Shown here piece after piece: positions 32,811 to 43,575 of a stretch of DNA of 64,000 nt (its first letter is position 1; each line of letters opens with the position of its first letter). The DNA is from Dermacentor variabilis (Eukaryota; Arthropoda; Arachnida; Ixodida; Ixodidae): the NCBI RefSeq assembly GCF_050947875.1, contig NC_134570.1, forward strand, positions 242,474,584-242,538,583. Reading direction: 5' to 3'. The notes under the pieces were generated by a model. It was not told the DNA's origin and ran no database searches. It worked only from the letters and a program-made list of their open reading frames with translations. The position numbers and the translations under genes are program-made.

Positions 32811-33094
32811 CAGTCGTTACTGACTACACAACCCGGTACGCAATCACTGGGCTCTCCCAACCAGCTGTGCAACTGACATCGCAGACTTGCTCCTCGAAGG
32901 TGTTGTACTACAGCACAGCTCTCCTAGACAGCTCCTAACAGGCCAGGGCCGCTATTTGATATGAAAGAATGTCCAGGACTTCTTGCACTCCTGTGCTACA
33001 AAGCACAAGTCGACAACGGCGTACCACCGTCAGACCAATGGCCTCACAGAGCGTCTTACTGGAACCATTAACGACATGCTTGCTATGTATGTTT
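32811..33094 (+). pseudogene. Gypsy A integrase core, first part
   Basis: Strongly broken. Recognisable by its nucleotide-level translation in several frames: VTDYTTRYAITG-like near 32817, then TAYHRQTNGLTERLTGTIND at 33018-33077, which carries the third catalytic Glu. MLAMYV follows and is cut by the solo LTR at 33095. Confidence 0.72.
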
Positions 33095-33708
33095 TGTGCC
33101 TCTCTGACCTTGTCCGCCAGCTCTCTCGTTGTGCTTAGCTTGATCTCTGGGAGCCGCCGCTGTAACAGCAACATGGCGGATGCGGCTAGTGCACTGGAGC
33201 TAATTTTCAACGTGAACTGTGCTTCTCTCTCCCTGGCTCGAATCATTGCGAGAGCAAGTGTCACTGGGATGCGCCCTGATTGGCCTGCCGAGTGGCGGCC
33301 CCCGGGTGCCCTCTCCACCCAAGCTCTCTTCCGCTGAGCGCTTCATTGCCGTGGCAGATGCTCACAGGTCCACAACGAGTTTGCTACATGAGACCTTTGC
33401 TCCCGTGACTTCTCGTTCTCACGCTTGGTGGACCACTTACCAATTAGCCCTAGCGCAGTGGGTGCGCATACTCAATCGGTCTTGCGGTGAGCCTTTGCCA
33501 GTAAATGCTGTGACTGTTGCACTGTGCAGTATCTTGGGTGAATAAACCCTGCATTTGTTGGCGATCTGACTCTGGAGCCTTCTCTGCGCCATGTCGAAGA
33601 GTTGACAAAACCTGCCATAGCACTTTTATGCGTTGCGGAGTGGAGGAGCGTCAGGCCCTTTCCTGACCGTCGCTCGTAGGGTGAGCCTTACGCAAACCCA
33701 TCTCCACA
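33095..33708. mobile_element. Solo LTR of an unrelated family
   Basis: 614 bases, starts TGTGCCTCTC and ends ATCTCCACA, with GTTT on both sides (33091-33094 and 33709-33712). An AATAAA lies at about 33540. The inserted block breaks integrase codons that read on afterwards (HHYDWDAALPFVTF). Termini TGTG...CACA and a 4-base duplication fit an LTR left by recombination. No second copy is in the window, so orientation and family are open. Confidence 0.75.
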
Positions 33709-33712
33709 GTTT

Positions 33713-34244
33713 CTGCCCACCATTATGACTGGGATGCTGCTTTGCCCTTCGTAACATTTTCCTATAATTCCTCCCAACATGACTCTGTGGGTTTTTCTCC
33801 ATTTTACCTTTTGTGCAGAAGAAATCCCATGCTGCCATTTGACACACTCCTTCCCACTGTTCTTGACACGTCATCAGAATACACCTGTGACGCCATCTTC
33901 AGATCTGCAGAGGTGCACTAAATTGCACGTCTGCTCCCAACCGCTGCTTCGCAGGAAAAGCAACGACGCTTCTATGATGCCTGCCACTGTGATGCCCACT
34001 TCAACCCTGGTGATATGCTCCTTCTTTGGACAGCATCACGGCGAGTTGGCTTTTGCGAAAAGTTGATGTCGCATTACTATGGCCCGTACCGTGTCTTGCC
34101 CCAAATCTCTAACGTCACATATGAAATAACGCCTCTCGATTTCACCATTTCTTGACCTTCCACCGACATTGTCCACATAACCTGCCTCAAGCTATCGCTA
34201 TCTCAGACGATCTAGCAAACACCGGGACAGCTCCTTTGCCGCCG
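33713..34244 (+). pseudogene. Gypsy A integrase C-terminal part
   Basis: HHYDWDAALPFVTFSYNSSQ, then GFSPFYLLCRRNP, is the end of the core. A shifted stretch follows, and from about 33965 RRFYDACHCDAHFNPGDMLL and HYYGPYRVL show the C-terminal 'GD.VLLW....GPY.V' domain. TYEITPLDF and VHIT end the pol. The polypurine-like TTGCCGCCGAG before the LTR is weak. Confidence 0.78.
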
Positions 34245-34390
34245 AGTTACCAAACACTTCCAGAGATGAAGCTGAGGACAGTACAGAAGACAGTGACACC
34301 CGCTTATGGTGCACAGACTGCCTTGTGTGCTGGTGGATGCATTTTAAGTACCCTGTAAATACATTTTAAACCTCTCTTCTCCCCGTAACA
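34245..34390 (+). repeat. 3' LTR of gypsy A
   Basis: Aligns end to end with the 5' LTR (GTTACCAAACAC to CCCCGTAACA). The first T of TG is A here. Differences across the middle show an old insertion. Confidence 0.88.
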
Positions 34391-34961
34391 ATATGTAACA
34401 GGCTCTTTCAGTAACTTACATCCTAACAGGTATGATGTTTTTTTCTTCTTATTTGTGAAATGTTTTTTAACATCAGTAGGTGATTCGCACCTTGTTGCAT
34501 CTTTCCCTGTCTGGTCCATGTCGGTGAACATAAAATGGTGATGCCCTACTCGAAGCATGACTGTACATTATGTGCATAAATGTACAGGAAACTCTGGTTA
34601 CAACGAAATCACTTGAAGGTTTCTGCAGTTCCAGTTGCAGTGCATGTTTATTAAGCCAGATTGTTCAAAGTGCAGCAGCACTGCACTCTACTTGGCATGA
34701 AATGGGACATTTGCACAAGACCAGTCAGTGTAGCATAGAGTCATAGGCTATGAGCATAGGCTCATAGCTACAATGAATATAAATGCTTCGTCATTTACCA
34801 TCTTGGAGCTGTGCACCTGCTAAGTCAGTCATCAATGAAACTTTGTGAGTGATCATCATAAGGTACCTTACATGACACAGAGGGAGAGTATAAAATCCAC
34901 AGCCGTAGTAAGCTGTACAAGCATGTACACCATGTTGGTGACAAATGCACTAAAGTCTCAT
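34391..34961. other. Unassigned
   Basis: CTCTGGTTACAACGAAATCA near 34592 is like a Tigger-type end, unpaired. The rest is not recognised. Confidence 0.35.
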
Positions 34962-35395
34962 CATCATCATCACCATCATCAGCCTATTTTATGTCCACTG
35001 CAGGACAAAGGCCTCTCCCTGCGATCTCCAATTACCCCTGTCCTGCGCCAACTGATTCCAACTAGCACCCGCAAATTTCCTAATTTTGTCGCACCACCTA
35101 GTCTTCTGCCGTCCTCTACTGCACTTCCCTACTCTTGGTACCCATTCTGTCACCCTAATGGTCCAACGGTTATCTAATCTATGCATTACATGACCTGCCC
35201 AGTGCCATTTTTTTCCCTTAATGTCTATTGGAATGTTGTCTATACCCATTTGCTCTTTGATTTAAACCGCTCTCTTTCTGTCTCTTAAAGTTATGCCTAG
35301 CATTCTTCGTTCCATCATTCTTTGCACGGTCTTTAACTTTTTCTCAAGCTTCTTTGTCAGTCTCCAAGTCTCTGCCTCATATGTCAGTGCTAAAG
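34962..35395 (-). mobile_element. RTE-like LINE, C-terminal fragment
   Basis: Minus-strand translation upstream of 35249 gives LEKKLKTVQRMMERRMLGI, and from 35249 GKKWHWAGHVMHRLDNRWT, RGRQKTRWCDKIRKFAG and WNQLAQDRGNWR, the typical end of RTE-clade ORF2. One in-frame stop lies between them. The 3' end is a (ATG)n-like run (CATCATCATCAT on + at 34962), as expected for an RTE tail. Truncated at its 5' side near 35395. Confidence 0.85.
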
Positions 35396-35990
35396 ACTAT
35401 TTCACATCATATGCACTTGCCGACGTCGATGCTTCTCCTTTTACTACTGCCACGGAAGCAGAAATCATCGACATAGTGATGGGTGATAAAGAGGTTACTG
35501 CAGTATAGCCACAATGTTGCGCAATGTTGGAGGTGCCCATCATACCTTGCTTGCTTTAAAACAAAGTGGAATGCAGTTCACTCGAATCCAGCAACCTGAT
35601 GCAAGGCATGCCTCGGCCCTTGTTCTAGGCTTAGCATGGCAACGGAAACACTGTGACTGTTCATGGCTGCAGCCTGAGGATAACCATTTGCATAATTTTT
35701 CCACACAGAACTAATGATCTTTTATTACTATGGTTTGTTTTTTTTATCAAGATTACTTTTGTGGTGAGCAGCAGCCATAGCAGAATCATGTTGCTGCACT
35801 GTCATTGGCTGCATGTGGACACTGCACCCAGTGACAGCGGCACACTTTGTGGGGCACGTAGTGTGATTTTGCTTGCAAAAAGAAAAAAAAAAGCACTGCA
35901 TGCATGTCAGCCTTAAAGAGACCCTGAAACAATTTTGATGATTTTGTACAAGGCACTGAGTCATTAGGGTAGGTTCTTCTGATCATTAAG
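35396..35990. other. Unassigned
   Basis: No feature recognised in this stretch. Confidence 0.4.
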
Positions 35991-36000
35991 TGACGCATCT

Positions 36001-36618
36001 AGGAGGAGGAGGAGGAGACAAAGGGGAGGAAAGACAGGGAGGTTAGCCAGTGTAAGTACCAGCTGGCTACCCTGTGCTGGGGAAAGGGGTAAAGGGAATA
36101 AAAGGAGAAAGAAGAAGAGGGAAAAAAATGGAAAAAATAAGAGAAAATTCACACAGTAACGCGAAACTACGCGCTACAACGTTCAAAGACGGTTGCACAA
36201 TTCGCATGTCCTTAAAAACTTCAACAAAGCCCTTATGGCCTTGAGTGCTGAAGCCCGCCTGGACCAATGTCCTAGAGCTTTTTCCTCTGTAAAGGGGCGA
36301 TTGTCCAGTTTTGCGAGAGCGGTCTCGAGCACTTTTCTTCGCACTGCGTAACGGGGACAGTCACATAGAGGATACAGAACCGTCTGTGTAAACGTGGATG
36401 TGTCCTCTGTGCTGTTCATGTAGCACTGAAAGCATGGTCGTGCTGCAGGTGTGAAGTTTGACGGTAAAGTTCCATGGTTGGCTTCAATTATTCTACTAAA
36501 CGCTGAACGAGGTCGAGCGGCAGGAAGGGAGGCGAGATGATGCGATGGAAGTCGGGCGAAGTGCCTGATATGCATCCTTAAAGTGTCGACTTGAAGATAC
36601 ATGTTGATGGGGTGGTCA
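36001..36618 (-). mobile_element. 5'-truncated LINE with intact target duplication
   Basis: TGACGCATCT stands at 35991-36000 and again at 36619-36628, flanking the insertion. The 3' end on the minus strand is a (TCC)n-type tail (AGGAGGAGG on + at 36001). The body codes for the ORF2 C-terminus. A classic short target-primed insertion of 618 bases. Confidence 0.9.
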
Positions 36619-36626
36619 TGACGCAT
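36183..36626 (-). pseudogene. LINE ORF2 C-terminus (R1/I-like)
   Basis: The minus frame reads ARPCFQCYMNSTEDTSTFTQ, then LCDCPRYAVRRKVLETALAK and KALGHWSRRASALKAIRALL. 'CPRY...R..L' and the 'LG.W....KA..ALL.FL' end are characteristic of R1/I-type LINE C-termini. The first Cys cluster fits the terminal CCHC motif. The open frame extends 8 bases into the flank, so its start is not meaningful. Confidence 0.82.
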
Positions 36627-36628
36627 CT

Positions 36629-37585
36629 AAGTGCTCCTCATAAAGCATGTAAATTATTATAGGGTTTTAAAAATGTCTATTGCTACCAATTGCAGTGACG
36701 GTGCTCCCCTGAGTTGTCAGCCACCCTGCCCCTATTGACGCATGTTGTCCATCTGACGTAGGGCGAGCTATCCGATTTGCTACCCAGGTCACGTCATCAA
36801 TAATCTTTCCAACATTATGGTGAACAAATGTTGTTCCTAGTAGTTGGAATGTTGGTTAATTTGTTTGTATAGAAGAAAAAGTAACAGAGAGGGAATGCGC
36901 AACGACAACTTATCACTACACTCAAGCACTTCCTGCACACAGCAAGTTTTGTCGGTTTGTGTTACGTGCTCCGTGTTGAGACAAGCTGTGCAGTCAGTGT
37001 TGGTCTCGCGAGCACCATGGTTCACCCTTGTTGTGTTGTAGGCTACAAACGTAGTGATTGGCCATATGCCAAGCTGTGACAGTGTGTCCCTCTGCAAGGC
37101 AGCAGAGACGAGTGGAGTGGCTGCAACACATTGGACTGCTGATATTTTATTGGCACCAGAATCTTGGCATTTGCAGCCATCTCTTCACGCTGGAGTATTA
37201 CTACCACAATAAAGTTTAGCGTGTCCAGTATTCAGGTAAATGCAAGTGCAAGTGGACTGGGCATTTTACGGAATAAACGGAGGTGCAAACGTGAACAGTC
37301 TGCATGGTGCAGCGACTTGGTGGCACAGAGCTCAACCAAACACAGAGCTAATATAGCTCTGTGTGCAAATGATAGAAGTACCAGTGAACACATAAAATTC
37401 AAGTGGGCATTTCTTCTTGTGAAATGTGCCACTGAATTTCTTTCATGCACCTGCACTATCGTCTGCAGTACAAGTGTTCACTGAAGCCAGACTAGTGCTG
37501 TTAGAACCAATTCACTTTCACTGCATCCTATGCTGTCAAGCGCAACAAAAGTGCAAGCAGTGGGTAATTGCACTGCGGAATTTAT
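36629..37585. other. Unassigned
   Basis: No feature recognised in about 950 bases. Confidence 0.4.
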
Positions 37586-37730
37586 ATGGTATAACACTGC
37601 AAGGGACAGGAGAGAATGAAAAGAAACGGACAAGGTGCTGCTGTACATTTCTTTCTGTTCGTTTCCTTCTGTTCATCCTGTCCTTTGCAGTGTTATACCA
37701 TTTAACATGTACCAACTGCCCCAAGTTAGA
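37586..37730. repeat. Imperfect hairpin, related to the hairpin retroposons
   Basis: ATGGTATAACACTGCAAGGG at 37586 is the inverse of the right side (CCTTTGCAGTGTTATACCAT, ending 37701). The inner arm holds GAAACGGACAAGGTGC, as in the family. CATGTACCAACTGCCCC at 37709-37725 looks like an inverted copy of the GGGC.AGTTGGT head. More diverged than the other three, and no clear target duplication. Confidence 0.6.
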
Positions 37731-37892
37731 ATTTTTTAGCATTTCAATTTACAGCTCTGCAGTCAGCTCTTAGTTTCTATCTCCCCATCATCTGAGGTGG
37801 CGATGCACATTGTCTGCCAGGTGAGACACGCGAATGGGACAATCTGCATCGGCAAAGATTGTGTGTTCTGCAGTTTTTCTGCGCACTGTCTT

Positions 37893-38260
37893 TATTTATT
37901 TATCACAATACCCACAGCGCCCATAGGCATTACAGCGAGGGGGGAGAAGGAAACAAAGAACCAATAAATAAAGTAAATAAAGCAGGCAAAACAAAACATA
38001 AACCCCGAACGCTTTCATACCCGCACATACACACCAAAACACAAAAACACTATTTTACTTCAGTGGACGTATGGAGTTTGAAAATACATCATTTGATAGA
38101 ATCACTGTGACATCGGATGGTAGCTTGTTCCATTGGCTTATGGCTCTGGGGAAAAATGACATTTTAAATCAATCTTTTCACGCTACTATGTTCCAGTGTT
38201 TATGGAAGCTCCTCTCCAGTACTGTGAAAAAAAAAAAAAAGGTTAGCAGCTCATTCATCC
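37893..38260 (-). mobile_element. CR1-like LINE 3' end
   Basis: The minus strand carries FPRAISQWNKLPSDVTVIL near 38160-38100, the common 'N.LP..V' LINE C-terminus, then a 3' region ending CGCTGTGGGTATTGTGATAA and (ATAA)n. The same 3' end occurs in + orientation at 55846-56049. An A-run of 14 lies at 38226-38240. Confidence 0.75.
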
Positions 38261-38460
38261 TTTGGGTATGATTGGCAATGTTGATATGATTACCAATCTA
38301 TTTATGATGGGTGTTCAATCCATGATGATATGTTGTGTAAGTTATGATGATGATTATTATGAAGAGCGGTACATACCCACTTGAGCATACCCAGGGGCAG
38401 TGGCGTAGCCAGAAACTTCGTTCGGGGGGTGGCTCACATGCAGCTCGGCCTCCTCCTTAA

Positions 38461-39185
38461 TTAAGAAGCTTTAGCTCGGGTGCTCATCTAAATACATGTA
38501 AATACATTTTTCTCGGCAACAACTACACCAAATTTGACCAGATTTGTTGCATTTGAAATAAAAACTTAAATTCTACTCACTTTTCGTTTCGATTTTTTAA
38601 ATTTAAGTTGTCAGTTCTTTATTGAAAATTGGAAAATATCACGAATTTTCAGAAAACGAAACTGTAAAGTTTAACATTCTGTAACTCAACAATGAAAAGT
38701 AACATTGCAATTCTGTGAATCGCATCTTATAGTACATTTACAGCGGACAAAATTGATATTTTACAGATGAATCTCAAAGAATTTAGTATTGTGGAAATAC
38801 GGCTTTTGCAGAACCCTTGCACACAACGTAACCAGTTCACATAAGATATAAATTGACGTATCATATTTGTCCGCTTTGACTGTTATAATAGATGCCGTTT
38901 ACAGAACCGCGATATCTGTTCTTGATGCAGAGCTATTAGCTTTAAACGTCGTGCTGCTATTTTTGTTTTTTTCGAACTTTCGAATTTTTCAAGATATATA
39001 AACAAAATTCAGACCCTAAATCATAATTCCGCTTCCAACAGACACTAGAATTTAACTTTCTCTCTCAAGTGCAACAAATTTCAAGAAAAGCGATCGAGGA
39101 GTTATCTCAGAAAAGTGTTTCTACATTTTACATGTACTTGAATAGGCCACGTCGGAGTAAGGCCCGAGCTAAAGCTTCCTCTTAA
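38461..39185. mobile_element. MITE with TTAAGAAGCTTTAGCTCGGG ends
   Basis: The left TTAAGAAGCTTTAGCTCGGG and the inverse of the right end TTAAGAGGAAGCTTTAGCTC.. form an inverted repeat with a 3-base gap. The pairing goes on through ACATGTAAA(T/A) blocks. TTAA at each end would fit a TTAA target. No coding sequence. Confidence 0.7.
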
Positions 39186-39606
39186 ACAATTCGTCAAGGT
39201 TTCAAATACATCTATAATAACTGCATTGTCATTGCCAAACATGCTGCAAACGGATTCATGAGTGCTACATACTATCAAAACAAGTAACATACCGGACCCA
39301 TTACCATTGCCGACGCCATCTTCTGTCAACGCAACTGAACCCGTCGCCACCAACCAACCCTTCTCCGCCACCTTTTCTACTGGAAATCCAGTTCCAGCAC
39401 GCACGGAAGTGCCCGTCTGGCAACACCCCGCCTCGTCTACGTCACTTGTCACAGGACCGCACCAAGCACTACTTAACCGGGAATGGAATGGTGCCTGCGT
39501 GGGGCACGACACCGCTCAGCACACCATGCTGATCCACGTATCATTCCAGGTTTGTTACCTCGGCAACTGAAAGGATTTTCGTAGTAGTGACCACTTTCTT
39601 ATTGCG
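39186..39606. other. Region before the CR1 2A reading frame
   Basis: Probably 5' region of the CR1. A Pro/Thr-rich + frame (39262-39570, e.g. PLPLPTPSSVNATEP) is open but unrecognised. The 5' boundary of the LINE could not be fixed. Confidence 0.35.
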
Positions 39607-39996
39607 GTGTCTTGCCCCATTCACGTAAATTGGCGCTTTGTGATTTGTTTATGTAGTGACATGATTGCTTTTGAACTGCTTTCAGAGCTTGTGCTGTTAT
39701 TGTCAGGTGATGTCGAGTTGAATCCAGGCCCACTTGCTGCTACCGACCTCACCCCTTTGTTAGAGGCAATTCGAGCAGAAATCGTAGAAATACGAGCATT
39801 TCAAGCAAACCAAGACAAGATATTATTGTCCCTTCAATCACGCGTAACACTGCTGGAATGCACCAGACAAACACCAGACAATGATTCTTCAAAATCCCAA
39901 ACAACTCAGATCCGCAACGATATTGCAGCCCTAAAAACTGCAAGCATAAATACTAGTAATAGGATGCGACGAAATAACTTACTATTCTTAGGATGA
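39607..39996 (+). pseudogene. CR1 ORF1 N-terminus with 2A-like peptide
   Basis: 131-codon frame. Residues 31-42, LLSGDVELNPGP, match the D-V/I-E-x-N-P-G-P consensus of 2A peptides, at which ribosomes skip a peptide bond between G and P. A second in-frame ATG at 39661 would leave a short hydrophobic leader (MIAFELLSELVLLL) before the motif. Leu-rich heptad-like residues (LLEAIRAEIVEIRAF, LLSLQSRVTLLE) suggest a coiled coil. The frame ends near MRRNNLLFLG, and 40046 continues it in another frame. 2A peptides are known in other non-LTR elements; function here is inference. Confidence 0.82.
39706..39732 (+). other. 2A-like ribosome-skipping motif (GDVELNPGP)
   Basis: Codes G-D-V-E-L-N-P-G-P with every consensus position filled. 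Skipping would occur between the last Gly (39727-39729) and Pro (39730-39732). The upstream Leu-rich residues fit the helix 2A motifs need. Confidence 0.85.
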
Positions 39997-39999
39997 TGA

Positions 40000-40450
40000 C
40001 TGTGTCGGTGAGTCATAGAAGGAGTCCGAAGATAAAATACTGGAATTGTGCGCAGATGATCTAAACATTAAATTAGAACCCAACTCTATTGAGCGAGCGC
40101 ACCGAATTGGTCAATTTTGCGAATCAAAGAAGCGGCCTATCATTGTAAAATTCACCCATTTTAAGACAAAAGACAACATTCTGTCTCATGGACGAAAATT
40201 AAAAGATACCAGCTATGCCATCAGAGAAGACTTCGAGGCTACCACGCGCGCATCTAGATCTAAACTATTACAGTTCGCCCGTGCTCAGAAATGTGCATTC
40301 AAACTCAGTTTCGATAAACTTCATATCGGTAGTAAGTGTTTTTTCTATGACATCACGTCTTCTAAAGTTGAGGAATGCACACCACCAATGCGTCATGCAA
40401 ACACGCGAACTATAAATTCTGTAAGTACACCCACAGTCTTGACCAAATGA
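40000..40450 (+). pseudogene. CR1 ORF1 C-terminal RNA-binding-like region
   Basis: IERAHRIGQFCESKKRPIIV and KFTHFKTKDNILSHGRKLKD, then AIREDFEATTRASRSKLLQF, follow the ORF1 pattern 'ERAHRIG...RPIIVKF..F..K..IL'. A one-base shift near 40000 (a GGATGATGACTGTGTCGG stretch) separates it from the N-terminal frame. It ends TPTVLTK with a TGA. Confidence 0.8.
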
Positions 40451-40501
40451 TGCCTCAAGAATACTAGCTCAAGTTCCACTCCCAAAAGGCTGCCTAAGTT
40501 T

Positions 40502-41180
40502 TTGAATTTACACATAGCATTCACTAACATACGAAGTGTAGTGCCAAAGCGAGATCAGTTACACAGCTATATTAGCGACACAGAATCCGATATCATCTTG
40601 CTAACAGAAACGTGGCTGAGCTCGGACATAGACGATAACGAAGTTTTTCCGTCTACCACTAACTTCACATTATACCGTAACGATAGACAAGGCCGAAGGG
40701 GAGGAGGCGTTCTTATCGCTGTTAGAAAGACATTATCATCTTACCTAATATGTCACGATAGTAACCTTGAACTTTCATGGGTATGTGTCTATAACAATAC
40801 GATAAGAACAGTTTTTGGCATTTGTTATAGACCACCTAATAAACAGCAAGCTTTCGTTGATTTGCTGTCCCAATCCCTAGCAAACATTAAACTCAAGCTG
40901 CCGAATGCACCAGTTTTTCTTTTTGGAGATTTTAATTACCCCCGATTAACTGGAGTAGGCTGTCTGTATCAACAGGGACCTTTTCCACTGAAGCAATGCA
41001 GTTTGTTGAAGTAACAGAAGATTTCAACCTCCAGCAGATGATAACATGCCCCACCAGAGGCGATAACATACTCGACTTACTTCTTACAAGTCACCCGGAC
41101 GACATTTCCGCCATTACCGCGATACCTGGCTTCAGCGATCATTGTCTCCTGCACGTTGTTATTCGTCTTCCACTGAGTAA
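40502..41180 (+). pseudogene. CR1 ORF2 endonuclease
   Basis: LHIAFTNIRSVVPKRDQL, then ILLTETWLSSDIDDNEVFPS, with the catalytic Glu in TETW. RNDRQGRRGGGVLIAV, FGICYRPPN and FLFGDFNYP (Asp, Asn) follow. A frame change near 40990 leads to ITCPTRGDNILDLLLTSHP and PGFSDHCLLHVV, where SDH is the final catalytic Asp-His. All catalytic residues of the AP-like endonuclease are still encoded. Confidence 0.92.
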
Positions 41181-41281
41181 GAAATCATCTACCCAACAAC
41201 TAATCTCTGACTACCGGAGAGGTAACTATGAGGCCATAAACAGTGGACTAGTCATTTTGGCAAAACTTTCAGACCACTTTT

Positions 41282-41941
41282 TTGTCACGCTCAGTGAACT
41301 GGGAGCTATTTAGAAATGCAATGTTAAAGCTAAAAGATAAGTACATACCCACTATTGTTGTAAAATCAGACTATAACAACTCTTGGTTCACTAAACATGT
41401 AAAATCTCTTCTTAAACGTAAAAAACGTCTCTACAGGAAAGCAAATCAAATTAATAGCACTGCAGCGTGGGAAAGGTATCGCGCATGCATAAAACTGTAC
41501 ATTCAGGAGGTTAGTCAAGTTAAAGATAAATTTAACAGTCACGATCTACTCTGCATTCTCCAATCAAATCCAAATAAATTTTGGCGCATGCTCTCCACTA
41601 AAGACAGATCCAACACCATCGAACTCGTTGACCTCGATGGTGAACCTATCCATAATGATGAATGTGCAACCGCCATAAATAACTACTTTTCTTCTGTATT
41701 TACTGCTCCCATTCACGTACCTGACCTGCCCACACTTACTGCTTCAGTGCAAACTATGCCAGATTTAGACATATATGCGGAGGGCATATTTAACCTAATC
41801 AATAGCCTTAAACCATCATCTTCCGCTGGCTGTGATGGTATTAGTAGTAAACTTCTGAAGAACACCTCTCATGTATCAGCACAAATACTCTGCGTACTAT
41901 TCAAACAATCGCTAGAAACGGGGACCGTTCCAGGTGACTAG
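41282..41941 (+). pseudogene. CR1 ORF2 linker between endonuclease and RT
   Basis: The frame reads YNNSWFTKHVKSLLKRKKRL, then KFWRMLSTKDRSN and INSLKPSSSAGCDGISSKLLKN, the 'KS.G.DGI....LK' block at the start of the RT. It ends at TAG (41939-41941), in a place where the next residues KKANILPIFKSGD show a Trp is expected. Confidence 0.88.
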
Positions 41942-43274
41942 AAGAAAGCTAATATCTTGCCCATTTTTAAATCAGGTGATCGCTCAAACCTTACCAATTA
42001 CCGCCCAATCTCCCTTACAAGCATCTCCTCAAAATTACTTGGAACACATTATAGCCTCAAACCTAATGAAATTCCTTGAAAGCAATCATTTTTTCTACCC
42101 ATTTCAGCATGGTTTCCGAAAACACTTATCGTGTGATTCCCAACTCGCCGAATTCACCCACGATATTCTGCTTATCATGGACAGGAACCTGCAGATCGAC
42201 GCCGTTTTCTTAGATTACTCAAAAGCTTTTGACAAGGTGCCTCACAAGCTCCTACTGCAAAAACTATCTGGACTTGGAATCTGTAATAACTTACTCAGAT
42301 GGATTGAACAATTCCTATCCGGGCGCACACAATACACTTCCACAAACAATCGCCGCTCACCTCTTACTGATGTGACTTCGGGCGTCCCTCAGGGCGCCTG
42401 TCTGTCCCCTTTATTATTTCTAATCTATGTAAACGACTTGCCTACTAGCATACATTGTAAACTACGACTTTTCGCAGACGACCGCGTAGTTTACAACACT
42501 GTTAACTCCTCTGACAATGTTCTTTGCCTGCAGTGTGACCTCGATGCCATCTCGTCATGGTGCGAAAAATGGCACATGCCTCTTAACTTATCGAAATGCA
42601 AATCTATGTCTTTTACCCGGAAACGCAGTCTTTTTCAGTCAACTTATCGCATTAGCTCTGTCAACATCAGCGCCACTTCATCTTACAAGTACCTGGGTCT
42701 TATTTTGACGTCATCACTCTCTTGGATAACACATATCGAAACAATACGTCGCAAAGCTGCGCGCTCACTCGGGTATCTACAAAGAAATCTAAAGAAGGCA
42801 TCCCCAGAGGTAAAGAAGTTGGCGTACTTGACATTTGTCCGTCCACAACTCGAATTTGCTTCTGGTGTCTGGCATCCATCTCAAGATTACGTAGCCGCAT
42901 CATTGGAATCCGTTCAAAACCGAGCCGCCCGCTTAATCACTTCACATTATTCACGGTACACTAGTGTCACTTCTTTGAAGCAAACAATAGGTCTGCCAAC
43001 ACTGAAGTCTTGCCGCATCATATACGTCTTTGCTTGCTGCACTCTTTTTTTTTACAATCCACGCTCAAGGCACCACCTTCTTAAACCACCATTACGAACT
43101 TCCTCTCGCATAAGTCACAGCTCTGCCATAGCACATTTACCCAGCCGCTCATCTGCCATGACCACTTCCTTCTTTCCTGATGCAATCGTTTATTGGAATG
43201 CGCTTCCTGACAACTTCATTACCTGTACTGACCGCAAAAAATTTCGTGAATACCTAACAAATCACTTTGAATAA
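41942..43274 (+). pseudogene. CR1 ORF2 reverse transcriptase
   Basis: KKANILPIFKSGDRSNLTNY and RPISLTSISSKLL precede a one-base loss near 42030; the rest is one open frame. Blocks: QHGFRKHLSCDSQL, VFLDYSKAFDKVPH (Asp), SGVPQGACLSPLLFLIYVND, and the catalytic LRLFADDRVVYN, where FADD is the active site. The thumb and end follow (YKYLGLILTSSLSW, SVQNRAARLI, VYWNALPDNFITC). The last domain has the N-LP end usual for CR1. Nearly complete. Confidence 0.93.
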
Positions 43275-43575
43275 CTTTCTGTTCCCAGTGTACATAGTTC
43301 ATGAACCCATCATAAACCAGTCGGAATAATCTACCCTTGTCAACCCTTCCACCTAGTCTTTTTCTTTTGTTTCTTTTATTGCGAATGTATTGCCGTGTTA
43401 CTTCTTTCAATTCGAATTTTTTTCTTTGATTGTTTAAAGTCGTACAAAATCAGCAATGTGTTTCTTTTCTTATTTTCGTTGTTTTGCAAGAAACCACTCT
43501 TACACGTGTTTGTATTGCCCCCCCTTGTGTAATGCCTTCGGGCCTTCAAGGTGATAATAAATGAAATGAAATGAA

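Larger units (their letters stand above)
25907..34390 (+). mobile_element. Ty3/gypsy element A with three nested insertions
   Basis: Complete outline: 5' LTR 25907-26051, 3' LTR 34245-34390, and ATAT on both outer sides (25903-25906 and 34391-34394) as a 4-base target duplication. Between them, in order, lie gag, protease, RT, RNase H and integrase. The inside is split by a Tigger-like element (26178-27686), another (30292-32072) and a solo LTR (33095-33708). Removing these leaves about 4.6 kb, a normal size. Multiple stops and shifts show inactivity. It is related by pol to element B at 55417-57969. Confidence 0.92.
39607..43575 (+). mobile_element. CR1-type LINE, near full length
   Basis: ORF1 with a 2A-like peptide and an RNA-binding-like segment, then ORF2 with endonuclease and reverse transcriptase, and a 3' end made of GGTGATAATAA followed by (ATGAA)n at about 43550-43575. 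It has frame breaks near 40000, 40990, 41290 and 42030 and a stop at 41939. It is inserted in a hAT-type element, so it is younger than that insertion. Confidence 0.9.

Noticed and set aside
34962..34982. CATCATCATCAT run as a free microsatellite or His-tag-like coding
   Set aside because: It is the 3' tail of the RTE-like LINE, judged by the adjoining ORF2 end.
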